A stretch of DNA of 64,000 bases from JABMMZ01 sp044357345. GTDB lineage: Bacteria > Bacteroidota > Bacteroidia > NS11-12g > UBA955. The first letter of the stretch is position 1. Every line of letters begins with the position of its first letter. The notes beneath the pieces were generated by a model. The model saw only the letters and a program-made list of their open reading frames with translations, was not told the DNA's origin and did no database searches. A program made the translations under genes and the position numbers. The stretch lies in assembly GCA_044357345.1 (NCBI GenBank), contig JBIKPR010000001.1:36994-100993 (forward strand). Reading direction: 5' to 3'. This document shows, one piece after another, positions 1-8,802 of this stretch.

Positions 1-106
1 AATCTTTTTCAAAAATATTTACTTTCCAACCTGCCTTAGCTAAATAATAACCCAAACTTAGACCTGTAAATCCTGCACCAACTATATTTATTGATTTATA
101 TGACAT
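1..106 (-). CDS. FAD/NAD(P)-dependent oxidoreductase, N-terminal fragment (runs off the left edge)
   Basis: Only the first 35 codons lie in the window. They begin at an ATG at 106 and read MSYKSINIVGAGFTGLSLGY, a beta-alpha-beta dinucleotide-binding start (hydrophobic strand, GxGxxG, helix, then an acidic residue in NIFEKD at residues 30-35) typical of amine-oxidase, UDP-galactopyranose-mutase and protoporphyrinogen-oxidase-like flavoproteins. The gene starts 7 bp after the stop of the glycosyltransferase, so the two are probably co-transcribed. Neighbours of this kind often act on sugars or lipid-linked glycans, but the substrate cannot be inferred from a Rossmann motif alone. Confidence 0.75.
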   Translation of the reverse strand, partial: MSYKSINIVGAGFTGLSLGYYLAKAGWKVNIFEKD

Positions 107-113
107 TTTATAT

Positions 114-1052
114 TTATTCAAAACCTAATTTATCGCGTATTATGTAGAGTGGTCTCTGTTTGATTTCTCCATAAATCCTTCCGACATACTCACCTATTAT
201 TCCTAGAACCAATAATATAATGCCTCCAATAAGCAAAACAGAAATCATAAGCAAGGTCCAACCTTCTACAAAGTTATCGGTAAACAAACGCATGTATAGG
301 GAGTAAATGATTCCAAAAAATGCAACAATAGAGGTTATAAAGCCGATGAAAGTTGCAACTTTTAAGGGCATATTTGAAAATGACAATATTGCATCACTAG
401 CTAGGCGCAACATTTTCTTTAATGGATATTTTGTAGTGCCAGCAAATCTACTCTCCCGGTCGTACTCAACAAATGTTTGCTTAAACCCTATCCATGCAAC
501 CATACCTCTTACAAATCGATAGGTTTCGCGCATTCTTAAGAATTGATCAAGCGCATTGCGATCCATTAACCTAAAATCACCAGTATCAAGTGGCATATCG
601 ACGTCACTCAAGCGGTTGATGAAACGATAAAACCATTTGGCAGTTAAGAGTTTAAAAGTGCTTTCTCCAGCCCTTTCTTTTCTTTTCCCAAAAATAACAT
701 CATAACCCTCTTCCCATTTTTTCACCATTTCAAGGATAACAATTGGAGGATCTTGTAAATCAGCATCAATAACTACTGCTGCATCACCCTTGCAATTATC
801 CAATCCTGCAGTAATTGCTATTTGGTGTCCAAAATTCCTGGAAAAATTAATCCCCTTAACACGAGAATCTAAATTAATAACTTTCTGAATTAAGTCAATG
901 GTATTATCTTTACTTCCATCGTTTACAAATATGATCTCATAAGTATATTTACTTTTGTCTAAATGTTCGAAAGTTTCTGTTAAACGTTTGTAGGTTTCAC
1001 CAAAAACTTCCTGCTCATTAAAACAAGGGACAACAATTGATATTAATTTCAT
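114..1052 (-). CDS. Polyprenyl-phosphate glycosyltransferase, GT2 family (DPM1/GtrB/ArnC-like)
   Basis: 312 residues. A GT-A domain occupies residues 1-210, with the nucleotide-binding VNDGS at 43-47, the metal-binding DAD at 96-98 followed by LQDPP, and GDFRLMDR at 158-165. Two C-terminal membrane helices (about 233-253 and 266-288) precede the family-typical EYVGRIYGEIKQRPLYI tail. Family knowledge: such enzymes move a sugar from a nucleotide sugar to undecaprenyl or dolichyl phosphate at the cytoplasmic face of the inner membrane, for later use in glycan modification. The donor sugar is unknown. It sits 5 bp downstream of the carboxylase gene and just ahead of an FAD oxidoreductase, at the distal end of the operon. 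Confidence 0.9.
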   Translation of the reverse strand: MKLISIVVPCFNEQEVFGETYKRLTETFEHLDKSKYTYEIIFVNDGSKDNTIDLIQKVINLDSRVKGINFSRNFGHQIAITAGLDNCKGDAAVVIDADLQDPPIVILEMVKKWEEGYDVIFGKRKERAGESTFKLLTAKWFYRFINRLSDVDMPLDTGDFRLMDRNALDQFLRMRETYRFVRGMVAWIGFKQTFVEYDRESRFAGTTKYPLKKMLRLASDAILSFSNMPLKVATFIGFITSIVAFFGIIYSLYMRLFTDNFVEGWTLLMISVLLIGGIILLVLGIIGEYVGRIYGEIKQRPLYIIRDKLGFE

Positions 1053-1057
1053 TGCTC

Positions 1058-2620
1058 TTATAATGGAATGTTACCGTGCTTTTTTCTAGGAAGATTTTTA
1101 ACTTTGTTTTCAAGCATTGAAAAGGCAGTTATTAATCTTGACCTGGTTTCCTCTGGATATATCACATCATCGATAAATCCCCGTTCAGCAGCTCTGTATG
1201 GATTCGCAAAAATCTCAGCGTATTCGGCTTCTTTTTCTTTCCAAGCTTGATCTGGATTATCTGAATTCGAGATCTCCCTTTTAAATATGATCTCAGCAGC
1301 ACCTTTTGCTCCCATTACCGCTATTTCTGCACTAGGCCAAGCGAAATTCATGTCAGCACCAATATGCTTACTATTCATTACATCATAAGCACCTCCATAA
1401 GCCTTTCTAGTGATTACAGTAATCCTTGGCACAGTAGCTTCGCAAAAAGCATATAATAATTTCGCACCATTGGTAATTATCGCATTCCATTCTTGGTCTG
1501 TTCCTGGTAAAAAGCCTGGAACATCTTCTAAAACTAAAAGTGGAATATTGAAGGCATCACAAAACCTAACAAATCTTGCACCTTTTGTTGATGAATTAAC
1601 ATCTAATACACCGGCCAAAGATGAAGGATTATTTGCCACTATACCAATGCTTCTTCCCGCTAAACGCGCAAAGCCAACCAATATATTCTCGGCAAAGTTT
1701 TTATGCACTTCAAAGAAGCTAGCTTCATCAACCAAACCTTCAATAACTTCTCGCATATCGTATGGCTGATTTGCATTTTCTGGAATAATATTTTTTAATT
1801 GCTCTCTAGTTTCATTTGCAGCTTGATAAGGCAGCATTGGCGCCTTTTCTTCACAATTTTGAGGCACATAACTTAGAAGTTTTTTTAAACTGCTCAAACA
1901 ATCGATTTCGTTTGCAAATGAAAAATGTGCTACGCCCGATTTTGATGAATGCACGGATGCACCACCTAATTGCTCACTACTTACCTCTTCATTGGTTACA
2001 GTTTTCACAACGTTAGGTCCGGTAACAAACATATAACTGGTATTTTCTACCATGCCTATAAAGTCTGTGATTGCAGGTGAATATACAGCACCGCCGGCAC
2101 ATGGTCCCATTATGGCTGATATCTGAGGAACAACACCACTAGCTATTGTATTTCTATAAAAAATATCTGCATAACCACCCAATGAAACAACCCCTTCTTG
2201 AATCCTTGCACCTCCACTATCATTTAAACCTATAACTGGTGCACCATTTTGAATGGCTAAATCCATTATTTTACAAATTTTTTCTGCGTGTGTTTCGCTT
2301 AATGATCCACCAAAGACTGTAAAATCTTGAGAAAATACATATACCAAACGCCCTGAAATGGTTCCATATCCTGTAACAACTCCATCACCAGCAAACTTCT
2401 GTTTCTGCATCCCGAAATCATTGCTTCTGTGCATCACAAAAGCACCAATTTCGTTAAAACTGTTCTCATCCAACAGAAAATGAACCCTTTCTCTAGCGGT
2501 TAACTTGCCTTTGGCGTGTTGTGATTTTATTCTCTCTTCGCCACCACCAAGCAAAGATTCTTGGCGTTTCTGATCCAGTATTTCTCTTTTATTCATATAT
2601 TCTTGAGACTGTGTACTCAT
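1058..2620 (-). CDS. Acyl-CoA carboxylase carboxyltransferase subunit (propionyl-CoA carboxylase beta / methylmalonyl-CoA decarboxylase alpha type)
   Basis: 520 residues, the usual length for PccB/MmdA. Visible landmarks are the N-terminal GKLTARER (38-45), the acyl-CoA/carboxybiotin oxyanion regions DSGGARIQEG (134-143) and GPCAGGAVYSPA (172-183), and C-terminal PSAEIAVMGAKGA. The enzyme transfers CO2 between carboxybiotin and propionyl-CoA (or decarboxylates methylmalonyl-CoA when paired with a membrane decarboxylase). No biotin carboxylase, biotin carrier or membrane beta subunit is adjacent, so the direction of the reaction cannot be decided from context. It follows aroB by 32 bp. Confidence 0.9.
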   Translation of the reverse strand: MSTQSQEYMNKREILDQKRQESLLGGGEERIKSQHAKGKLTARERVHFLLDENSFNEIGAFVMHRSNDFGMQKQKFAGDGVVTGYGTISGRLVYVFSQDFTVFGGSLSETHAEKICKIMDLAIQNGAPVIGLNDSGGARIQEGVVSLGGYADIFYRNTIASGVVPQISAIMGPCAGGAVYSPAITDFIGMVENTSYMFVTGPNVVKTVTNEEVSSEQLGGASVHSSKSGVAHFSFANEIDCLSSLKKLLSYVPQNCEEKAPMLPYQAANETREQLKNIIPENANQPYDMREVIEGLVDEASFFEVHKNFAENILVGFARLAGRSIGIVANNPSSLAGVLDVNSSTKGARFVRFCDAFNIPLLVLEDVPGFLPGTDQEWNAIITNGAKLLYAFCEATVPRITVITRKAYGGAYDVMNSKHIGADMNFAWPSAEIAVMGAKGAAEIIFKREISNSDNPDQAWKEKEAEYAEIFANPYRAAERGFIDDVIYPEETRSRLITAFSMLENKVKNLPRKKHGNIPL

Positions 2621-2652
2621 AAGATTTAAATGTGCAAATTAAAGATGTTTTT

Positions 2653-3669
2653 TTATATAATCCCTTCAATTTTCCATTTCTTTAATTGCTCTATCGAAAC
2701 TTTGTATTGATATTGTCCATTTCCAATTGATTTAGGCAATGAAAAACTGACATTTGAATCTAGATTCTTCTTGTCTGCAGATAGGTATTTGAAATAGTGA
2801 TTAAAAAAATCATCATTTAAAACATTGATTCCAACTTTCTCTTTTATTAATTTAATAATTCTTTCAGATTCATTGACTGAAATATTATTTATATACAATG
2901 CCAACCTCAACTCATGCAACATACCATTAGCAACGGCAAAACCGTGCTTAATGGGCTTTCCTATTTCCAAGAAATATGATTCATATGCATGGCCAAAAGT
3001 ATGGCCAAAATTCAATAATTGTCTTACATTTTGATCTTTAAAGTCCCTTTCAACCAATTCAGACTTAGTTAACGCACATAGTTTAATAATTTCATCCAAG
3101 TTACCATTCGACTCAATTAATTCAAACAGTGTCTCATTTGCAACAGCAGCGGTTTTAATGATCTCACTCCAAGCGCTCTTATATTCTTCCTCTGGCAATG
3201 TCTTCAAAAACTCTGAAGAAATGAAAATTGCATCCGCTTGCTTAAATACACCTACAATATTTTTATAGTTTAAATAGTCTATTCCTGTTTTACCACCAAT
3301 TCCGGCATCTACCATTCCAAGCAAACTGCTTGGGATGTTAATATATGAAATTCCCCTTTTATAAATCGAAGCAACAAAGCCGCCTAAATCAGTAACCATA
3401 CCACCACCAAGATTTATTAATACGGTTTGTCTATCTGCTTTCAAGTCAATTAACTTATCGATTACACGAATGACCTCTTCAAAAGATTTTGAATTTTCAC
3501 CAGCTTCACATTCGATTACTTGAAAATCTAATTCTGCAATAAGTGGCAAACAATACCTGCGAGTATTGGTATCACATAGGACTATTGCATTTATAATTTG
3601 ATTTTTCGTGCAATACTGTCCCAATGATTCCGAGATGGCTTTAGTAAAAACCAATTCAGGCATTTTCAT
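2653..3669 (-). CDS. aroB: 3-dehydroquinate synthase
   Basis: 338 residues. It converts DAHP to 3-dehydroquinate, the second step of the shikimate pathway, using NAD and a divalent metal in the cytoplasm. Family motifs present: the glycine-rich NAD loop GGGMVTDLGG (88-97), GMVDAGIGGKTG (118-129), NIVGVFKQ (137-144), the metal-ligand region FGHTFGHAYE (221-230) and KHGFAV (241-246). Its ATG overlaps the DUF4835 stop by one base, so it is translationally coupled to the upstream gene. This position in the bamD-rpoZ-coaBC-DUF4835 cluster is, from memory, more often taken by recN in Bacteroidota. Confidence 0.95.
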   Translation of the reverse strand: MKMPELVFTKAISESLGQYCTKNQIINAIVLCDTNTRRYCLPLIAELDFQVIECEAGENSKSFEEVIRVIDKLIDLKADRQTVLINLGGGMVTDLGGFVASIYKRGISYINIPSSLLGMVDAGIGGKTGIDYLNYKNIVGVFKQADAIFISSEFLKTLPEEEYKSAWSEIIKTAAVANETLFELIESNGNLDEIIKLCALTKSELVERDFKDQNVRQLLNFGHTFGHAYESYFLEIGKPIKHGFAVANGMLHELRLALYINNISVNESERIIKLIKEKVGINVLNDDFFNHYFKYLSADKKNLDSNVSFSLPKSIGNGQYQYKVSIEQLKKWKIEGII

Positions 3670-4586
3670 CAGGTTTTAATTTGATCGTAAAAAGCTTTGT
3701 TGGCTGGATCCATTTTCGAGAGCAACTCAATTGCTTTTGTTTGTTCGGCAGTTGGAGCTCCTTTAAATATTTCAATTATCTCACGATACTTTGCATTGAA
3801 GAATACTTTCACTAACATTGAATTGGGGTATATTCGAGTCAACTCTTGAAAATTTTCTAAAGCTTTGAACACTTCATCACGACCCTTTGCAACATCTTTG
3901 TGCATGATGTCCAAACCAGACATATGGTAATTGTAAAGACTTTTTCTTACTGGTGAATAACGGTCATTGGTTAAATTATCGATCAAATAATATCTATTTT
4001 TCAAACTCTGACCATCATTTGATCTCCAACCCGACATACTCTGACTTACATTTAATATTTCTCTAGCCTTTTGATAATAGGGCGTTCCTGCCTCAAGTGA
4101 ATAGGTATCATAATTAAGGCCCAAAACAACATTTACATAAAAGGCTAAAATACCTGTCAAGTTGTATACGTTCGCATTTTGTTGAAATTCCATCGCTTGG
4201 AATTCTTGATACTGAAAATTAAAGTCCAAATCCAATTGATTAAAAATTACAGTATTGTAGGTACTTCCAAACACGGGTCTTGTAGCTTGAACTTGAATAG
4301 TTCCAGTAAAATCGTTTGAATTAAGTTCATAACCTGTAATATCAATTAAAAAAGTCATTTTAATGTGCTCAACAGAAGTAAGCTTATCTGCACACCAAAG
4401 TCTTTGGTTTATAAATTGCGAAATTGAAGACTCTAAAGATTTAAAAATCTGAGTGTTTGAAATCTGAACCTTTGGGTGAATGATAGAAATCTTAGCTTCA
4501 ACATCTTGCCCATACGCCTTTGTATTTGCCAAAATAAAAAGACAAAATATTGAATAAATTAGTTTTTTAAATTTTCTGAAATGCAT
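3669..4586 (-). CDS. DUF4835 family secreted protein
   Basis: 305 residues with an N-terminal signal peptide (hydrophobic residues 9-22, ending AYGQ). The body matches the DUF4835 pattern seen across Bacteroidota downstream of coaBC: an early segment with IHPKVQISNTQIFKSL and SQFINQRLW, a central VNVVLGLNYDTYS, and a C-terminal helical part. The function is not known; the conserved link with bamD and coaBC suggests an envelope role. The start lies 28 bp inside coaB, an unusually deep overlap, but is needed to keep the signal peptide. Confidence 0.85.
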   Translation of the reverse strand: MHFRKFKKLIYSIFCLFILANTKAYGQDVEAKISIIHPKVQISNTQIFKSLESSISQFINQRLWCADKLTSVEHIKMTFLIDITGYELNSNDFTGTIQVQATRPVFGSTYNTVIFNQLDLDFNFQYQEFQAMEFQQNANVYNLTGILAFYVNVVLGLNYDTYSLEAGTPYYQKAREILNVSQSMSGWRSNDGQSLKNRYYLIDNLTNDRYSPVRKSLYNYHMSGLDIMHKDVAKGRDEVFKALENFQELTRIYPNSMLVKVFFNAKYREIIEIFKGAPTAEQTKAIELLSKMDPANKAFYDQIKT

Positions 4587-5224
4587 GTAATAATATCTTT
4601 TGCAACAAGCTTTTTGTCTTTTAATGGATATTCAAAAATAACATCTTTTTGAAGAATTATTGTAATTTTATTGGTTTGGTGGCTAAATCCAGCACCAGTA
4701 TCATTGAGTGAATTTAAAACAATAGCATCTGCATTTTTTCTAATCAGCTTTTCTTTGGCATTGGCAATTTCATTGTTTGTTTCTAAAGCAAAGCCAATCA
4801 ATAATTGCCCGGCCTTCTTTCTAGTACCCAAAGTAGCAAGTATATCAGGATTCTTAACCAACTTCAAAACCAAACTATCCGACTTCTTTTTAATTTTATT
4901 TGTTTCAAAAGTTTCCGGCCTGTAATCAGCTACCGCTGCGGCCATAATTGCAATGTCACAATCAGTAAATAGTTTTGTGCAGATCTCTAGCATCTCCAAT
5001 GCAGATTCAACTTTATAAAGGTTAATACTAGGATTATGTGTGTGAATGTGCACTGGACCTGATACTAAATGCACTTCTGCACCTAGATTGGCCAACTCCT
5101 CGGCAATTGCATATCCCATTTTCCCAGTTGAATAATTGCCAATGAAACGCACAGGATCTAACTTTTCGTATGTAGGTCCTGCGGTTATGACAATCTTTTT
5201 ACCAGAATAATAACCGTTAAGCAA
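4559..5224 (-). CDS. coaB: Phosphopantothenate-cysteine ligase (CoaB half of a split CoaBC)
   Basis: 221 residues; the domain that is normally the C-terminal half of bifunctional CoaBC. It shows ITAGPTYEKLDPVRFIGN near residues 13-30, STGKMG, AAAVADYRP and KIKK...LVLKLVKNPDIL, all typical of the CTP-dependent ligase that joins cysteine to 4'-phosphopantothenate. The only start codon ahead of the core is TTG at 5222-5224, which overlaps the coaC stop by 8 bp in the +1 frame. Either this is a coupled separate gene, or one frame shift (biological or sequence error) divides a fused protein. The two halves total 402 residues, the normal fused length. Confidence 0.88.
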   Translation of the reverse strand: MLNGYYSGKKIVITAGPTYEKLDPVRFIGNYSTGKMGYAIAEELANLGAEVHLVSGPVHIHTHNPSINLYKVESALEMLEICTKLFTDCDIAIMAAAVADYRPETFETNKIKKKSDSLVLKLVKNPDILATLGTRKKAGQLLIGFALETNNEIANAKEKLIRKNADAIVLNSLNDTGAGFSHQTNKITIILQKDVIFEYPLKDKKLVAKDIITCISENLKN

Positions 5225-5762
5225 AATGCTCAGATAATAATTTTAAAATATTCTCAGGTTCGGCCATTCTACCTTTGCCATCCAGACCACTTGCTAATTC
5301 TCCATGTTCCGCATCAATTAATATATTTCCATAAGTTTGAAGCTTGGAAATATTATTCTGAACTGCGGGATGAAGGTACATGTCCAAATCCATCGCAGGT
5401 GCAAAAAACACTTTTGACCTTGCAGACAAATAGGCCGCCAAAAGCAAATTATCGCATATGCCATTTGCCATTTTTGCTATGGTATTGGCACTGGCAGGTG
5501 CAACAACCATAACATCTGCCCACAAACCTAAGTCAACATGGTTATTCCATTCGCCGGTGTTACCAATATAAAAATCACTGAGAACTGGATTCTTGCTTAA
5601 GGTCGATAAAGTAACAGGGGCTATAAATGACTTAGCAGATTCGGTCATAATTATCTTAACCTCTGCGTGTTCTTTTACGAAAAGTCGGGTTAAAAATGCT
5701 GCTTTATATGCAGCTATACTGCCAGAAACTCCAAGTAAGATATGCTTACCCTTGAGACTCAT
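5217..5762 (-). CDS. coaC: Phosphopantothenoylcysteine decarboxylase (CoaC half of a split CoaBC)
   Basis: 181 residues. Flavoprotein of the HFCD family that decarboxylates 4'-phosphopantothenoylcysteine on the way to coenzyme A. Landmarks: GVSGSIAAYK (11-20), the catalytic histidine H75 in NNHVDLG, PASANT (89-94) and PAMDLDMY (122-129), where most family members have PAMN. The protein stops at TAA (5217-5219), just where fused proteins run on into the ligase domain. Its ATG lies 17 bp inside the rpoZ-like gene, in a densely overlapping operon. Confidence 0.9.
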   Translation of the reverse strand: MSLKGKHILLGVSGSIAAYKAAFLTRLFVKEHAEVKIIMTESAKSFIAPVTLSTLSKNPVLSDFYIGNTGEWNNHVDLGLWADVMVVAPASANTIAKMANGICDNLLLAAYLSARSKVFFAPAMDLDMYLHPAVQNNISKLQTYGNILIDAEHGELASGLDGKGRMAEPENILKLLSEHFA

Positions 5763-6069
5763 TATCTGGTAGACGATAATATACTTTACCGTTTAAAAAT
5801 TCTTGAGTAGAAACAAGTGTTGGTTTAGGCATTTTCTCGTACAATGCACTAATTTCAATTTGCTCTCTATTTTCATGAACCTCTTCCAAGTTGTCGTGGT
5901 CTGAAGCAAATTCAGAAAGCTTATTGGTAAGTTCATCTTTCATTTGTTGTGAAATTTGATTGGCTCTTTTGGCAATAATTACAGTTGAAAGGTATAGGTT
6001 TCCAGTTACACTTTCAATGTCTTTCAAATTACGGGCTTCAGCACTGGGAGACAATTTTTGTTCTTTCAT
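5746..6069 (-). CDS. rpoZ: RNA polymerase omega/Rpb6-like subunit
   Basis: 107 residues. The segment VTGNLYLSTVIIAKRANQIS (about 21-40) is the conserved omega/Rpb6 core helix-loop that binds the RNA polymerase beta' C-terminus. The tail with PKPTLVSTQEFLNGKVYYR is characteristic of Bacteroidota members, usually annotated as Rpb6 family or omega. The gene starts 1 bp from the bamD stop and overlaps coaC by 17 bp, the standard Bacteroidota order bamD-rpoZ-coaBC. It probably helps assemble or stabilise RNA polymerase. Confidence 0.85.
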   Translation of the reverse strand: MKEQKLSPSAEARNLKDIESVTGNLYLSTVIIAKRANQISQQMKDELTNKLSEFASDHDNLEEVHENREQIEISALYEKMPKPTLVSTQEFLNGKVYYRLPDNESQG

Positions 6070-6070
6070 A

Positions 6071-6955
6071 TTATTGAATTTTTTGGATTTTTTGGTGTTT
6101 GGTTAATTCTTCTTGGGCCTTCTTATTGTATCTAGTGGCTTCTTCATACCACTTATTCGATGACTTATTATTCTTTGTATACTCAGAATATTCGGCAAAA
6201 ACATTTTTCAATCGCTCTTCCTTTTTCTCGTCAATACTAAATCTTGCGTACAGATAAGAACATTTAACAATTAAAAATTCTATTTCATCTTTATTGTCCA
6301 TATCTGGAAAATCTTTGATGGCATTTTTAAAAGAAACTATAGCGGCTAAATAGTCTTCAATTTTGTAAAACAACATTGCATTCTCGAATGCCTTTGTTTT
6401 CAATTTACCCCTCAGCTCATCAATTTGTTCATTGCATTTGTGTTTGAACGTTATTGTATCCTTAAATGCAATTGTTTGACCTCCTACAATTTTATCTTTA
6501 TCCAAAATTTCATAAATCGATTTTGAATTGGGGTATTGGTTTAAATATAATTGAATTTCGGAAATTGCCTTAACAGTAGAGGTTTGGTCTAAAAAATATT
6601 CAAGTGCATCTTTGTATAGACAATTGGTATATCTGAAACTGCATTCCTCAATGTGCTTGCTGTTGTAGTAATTCTCGGTAAAATTTTTAAAATGAAAAGC
6701 CGCAAGTTCATATTGTCCTAATCCGTAATAAGAATAACAATAGTAAAAATAAATTTCTTCGCTTTTTTCCTTCCCCCTATAAACTGCCAATAAATCTTCG
6801 AATAAAGGCAATGCTCTTACAAAGTCTTTCTTAAGATATAGTTTTTTGGCTAAATCATATTTTTGATCATTGGTACCTTTCTTAACAACAGTGCTATATT
6901 CGGAACACGAGGAAACGAATACAATTAATAGGATATAAATGAGAAATTTGTTCAC
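6071..6955 (-). CDS. bamD: Outer-membrane assembly lipoprotein BamD
   Basis: I chose the GTG at 6955 (294 residues), which gives a short basic start followed by a hydrophobic stretch and the lipobox FVSSC. A longer GTG start at 6982 would lie on top of the promoter -7 element. The mature part is a TPR solenoid (repeated YYxLGxYELA and YKIEDYLAAIVSF type helices) as in BamD/YfiO, which is anchored to the inner leaflet of the outer membrane and helps BamA insert beta-barrels. It leads the operon; rpoZ starts 1 bp after its stop. Confidence 0.9.
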   Translation of the reverse strand: MNKFLIYILLIVFVSSCSEYSTVVKKGTNDQKYDLAKKLYLKKDFVRALPLFEDLLAVYRGKEKSEEIYFYYCYSYYGLGQYELAAFHFKNFTENYYNSKHIEECSFRYTNCLYKDALEYFLDQTSTVKAISEIQLYLNQYPNSKSIYEILDKDKIVGGQTIAFKDTITFKHKCNEQIDELRGKLKTKAFENAMLFYKIEDYLAAIVSFKNAIKDFPDMDNKDEIEFLIVKCSYLYARFSIDEKKEERLKNVFAEYSEYTKNNKSSNKWYEEATRYNKKAQEELTKHQKIQKIQ

Positions 6956-6970
6956 AATTGATGGAATCCG

Positions 6971-7002
6971 CAAAAGTAACACAATAAACGGACAAAGTCA
7001 AA
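6971..7002 (-). promoter_or_regulatory. Bacteroidota-type promoter of the bamD operon
   Basis: On the minus strand a -33 TTTG (6999-7002) is followed by a 20-bp spacer and TACTTTTG (6971-6978), an exact match to the TTTG-N19/20-TAnnTTTG consensus of the housekeeping sigma factor in this phylum. Initiation would fall about 6-8 bases downstream, close to 6964, leaving a roughly 10-base leader before the GTG at 6955. Confidence 0.8.
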
Positions 7003-7007
7003 ATTAG

Positions 7008-7697
7008 TTACATGGCTCCCTCATCGGCATAACTGTAATAGCCGTTCTGGGTGATAATTAAATGATCTAATACATTAATATCCAACAACTTTCCAGACTC
7101 TTTCAACTTCTTCGTTAACTGATTGTCCGATTCACTTGGAAATTGATTTCCACTCGGATGGTTGTGAAACAAAATAATCCCAGTGCTTTTATCATCAAGT
7201 GCCAATTTAAAAATTTTTCTTTGATCTACAATAGTTGCTGTTATGCCTCCAACGCTGATACAATGTTCTGAAATAACGCCATTTTTGCGGTTCAAAGTTA
7301 ACACCCAAAATTCTTCATGGTTCAGATCTTCCATGAGGTAACGCATCAAGCCATAAGCATCCTTGCTCGACTGAACGACTAATTTTTCCTTTCCTTCACA
7401 CATTTGTTTGCGTACAGAAAGCTCAATGGCTGTAATCAACGTAACTGCCTTAGCTGGCCCTATGCCATCGATTTTACAGAAATCGCCAACCGTCCATTTG
7501 GCCAACTCTTGAATATTCTGACCTGCTTTCTGCAACAATTCCCTAGCGATGTCAAGTGCGGTTTTATTGTTTGTTCCTGTTGAAATCAATATGGCTAACA
7601 ACTCCGCATTGCTTAAGGATGACCTGCCCTTTTTTATGAGCTTCTCCCTAGGACGTTCGTCTTCCCCCCAATTTTTTATAGATACAAATTCATTCAT
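7008..7697 (-). CDS. radC: RadC family JAB/MPN-domain protein
   Basis: 229 residues, full length. An N-terminal helix-hairpin-helix (IDGIGPAKA at 76-84) is followed by a JAMM metalloprotease-like domain with E129, HNHPSG (178-183) and D191 as predicted zinc ligands. The family was once linked to DNA repair, but its biochemical role is unsettled. The gene's stop is only a few bases from the bamD promoter -33 box, so the two units are very tightly packed. The start at 7697 is the ATG preceding the conserved NWGEDERPREKL segment. Confidence 0.92.
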   Translation of the reverse strand: MNEFVSIKNWGEDERPREKLIKKGRSSLSNAELLAILISTGTNNKTALDIARELLQKAGQNIQELAKWTVGDFCKIDGIGPAKAVTLITAIELSVRKQMCEGKEKLVVQSSKDAYGLMRYLMEDLNHEEFWVLTLNRKNGVISEHCISVGGITATIVDQRKIFKLALDDKSTGIILFHNHPSGNQFPSESDNQLTKKLKESGKLLDINVLDHLIITQNGYYSYADEGAM

Positions 7698-7774
7698 AGT
7701 TTAGACGAAATTATCTTTTTTAAATACAACAAAAAAGGATAAAATTAACTAAATTATTGCTATATTATAGTGGG

Positions 7775-8701
7775 TTAAGATTCCTTCAAAAATTGAATAT
7801 TTCTTTTCAATCCAGTGAATTTGGTCCTCTTTACAGCACTTTTAGAAAAAACTTGTTTAAAAGCTGTCTCAGACAAGTCTATCCAATCAGACTTACCCAT
7901 ATTGAGAATCTCGGAATGAGCATCAAACCTAGGTTCTTGGTGTTGAGTAGAAAATCTATTCCAAGGACAAACATCTTGACAAATATCACAGCCAAAAATC
8001 CAATCATTCATTTTGTTTTTAAACTCATTTGGAATCTCATTCTTTAATTCAATGGTTAAATACGAAATGCATTTTGATGCATTTAATGTCTTATTTGGCA
8101 ATATAGCCTCGGTAGGACAAGCATCTATACACTTGGTGCAGTTGCCGCAATAGTCCTTTATTTTTCCATCTGGTTCGCAGTCTAAATCTATTACCAATTC
8201 TGCCAAAAAAAAGAAAGATCCTTGTTTTTTGTTAATCAATAATCCATGCTTTCCGACCCATCCAATTCCAGATCGTTCTGCCCAGGCCCGTTCTAAAATT
8301 GGTGCTGAATCAACAAAAATCCTCCCATCAATGTCTCCTACTGCGGCTCTAAGCTCATCCAAGAGTTGATTGCATTTGTCTTTCAAAACTGTATGGTAAT
8401 CATCTCCATATGCGTATTTGGCTATTTTAAATGTATCAGAAATTTGCTGGTTTTCGGGGTAGTAATTATAAAGGAGACTCACAACTGTCTTGGCTCCAGG
8501 CACTAACAATCTAGGATCTAAACGCTTGTCAAAATGATTTTCCAAGTAATGCATCTCGCCATGAAATTTATTTTCCAACCATAACTCCAATCTTGAGGCC
8601 TCATCTGATAAAAAATCAGCTTTTGATATTCCACAAGCTATAAAACCAAGTTGACTTGACAACCTTTTAACCAATTCTGCATTAGATCTCTGAGTAGACA
8701 T
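7775..8701 (-). CDS. queG: Epoxyqueuosine reductase QueG
   Basis: 308 residues from the ATG at 8701. The frame is open to 8794, but the extra 31 residues do not resemble the family. QueG reduces epoxyqueuosine to queuosine in tRNA using cobalamin and two [4Fe-4S] clusters. Seen here: the catalytic-acid region VDSAPILERAWAERSGIGW (D131), cluster cysteines C185/C188/C191/C195 and C238/C241/C245 (CDICQDVCPWN), plus C211. Other queuosine genes are not in the window. An inverted repeat TTTAACT-CCGC-AGTTAAA lies 29 bp upstream of the start. Confidence 0.93.
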   Translation of the reverse strand: MSTQRSNAELVKRLSSQLGFIACGISKADFLSDEASRLELWLENKFHGEMHYLENHFDKRLDPRLLVPGAKTVVSLLYNYYPENQQISDTFKIAKYAYGDDYHTVLKDKCNQLLDELRAAVGDIDGRIFVDSAPILERAWAERSGIGWVGKHGLLINKKQGSFFFLAELVIDLDCEPDGKIKDYCGNCTKCIDACPTEAILPNKTLNASKCISYLTIELKNEIPNEFKNKMNDWIFGCDICQDVCPWNRFSTQHQEPRFDAHSEILNMGKSDWIDLSETAFKQVFSKSAVKRTKFTGLKRNIQFLKES

Positions 8702-8802
8702 AAAAACCACAACAATTATACACAAAACATTTAACTCCGCAGTTAAAACTTTGTTTTGACAAACCTTTGTTTTAACCAGGTTTTTTCTCCACATTTATAC
8801 AA

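Noticed and set aside
6956..6982. Longer BamD start at GTG 6982
   Set aside because: It overlaps the promoter -7 element and would bury the lipoprotein signal.
8702..8794. Longer QueG start at 8794
   Set aside because: The extra 31 residues look unrelated to the family; MSTQRSNAELVKRL begins the family-like part.
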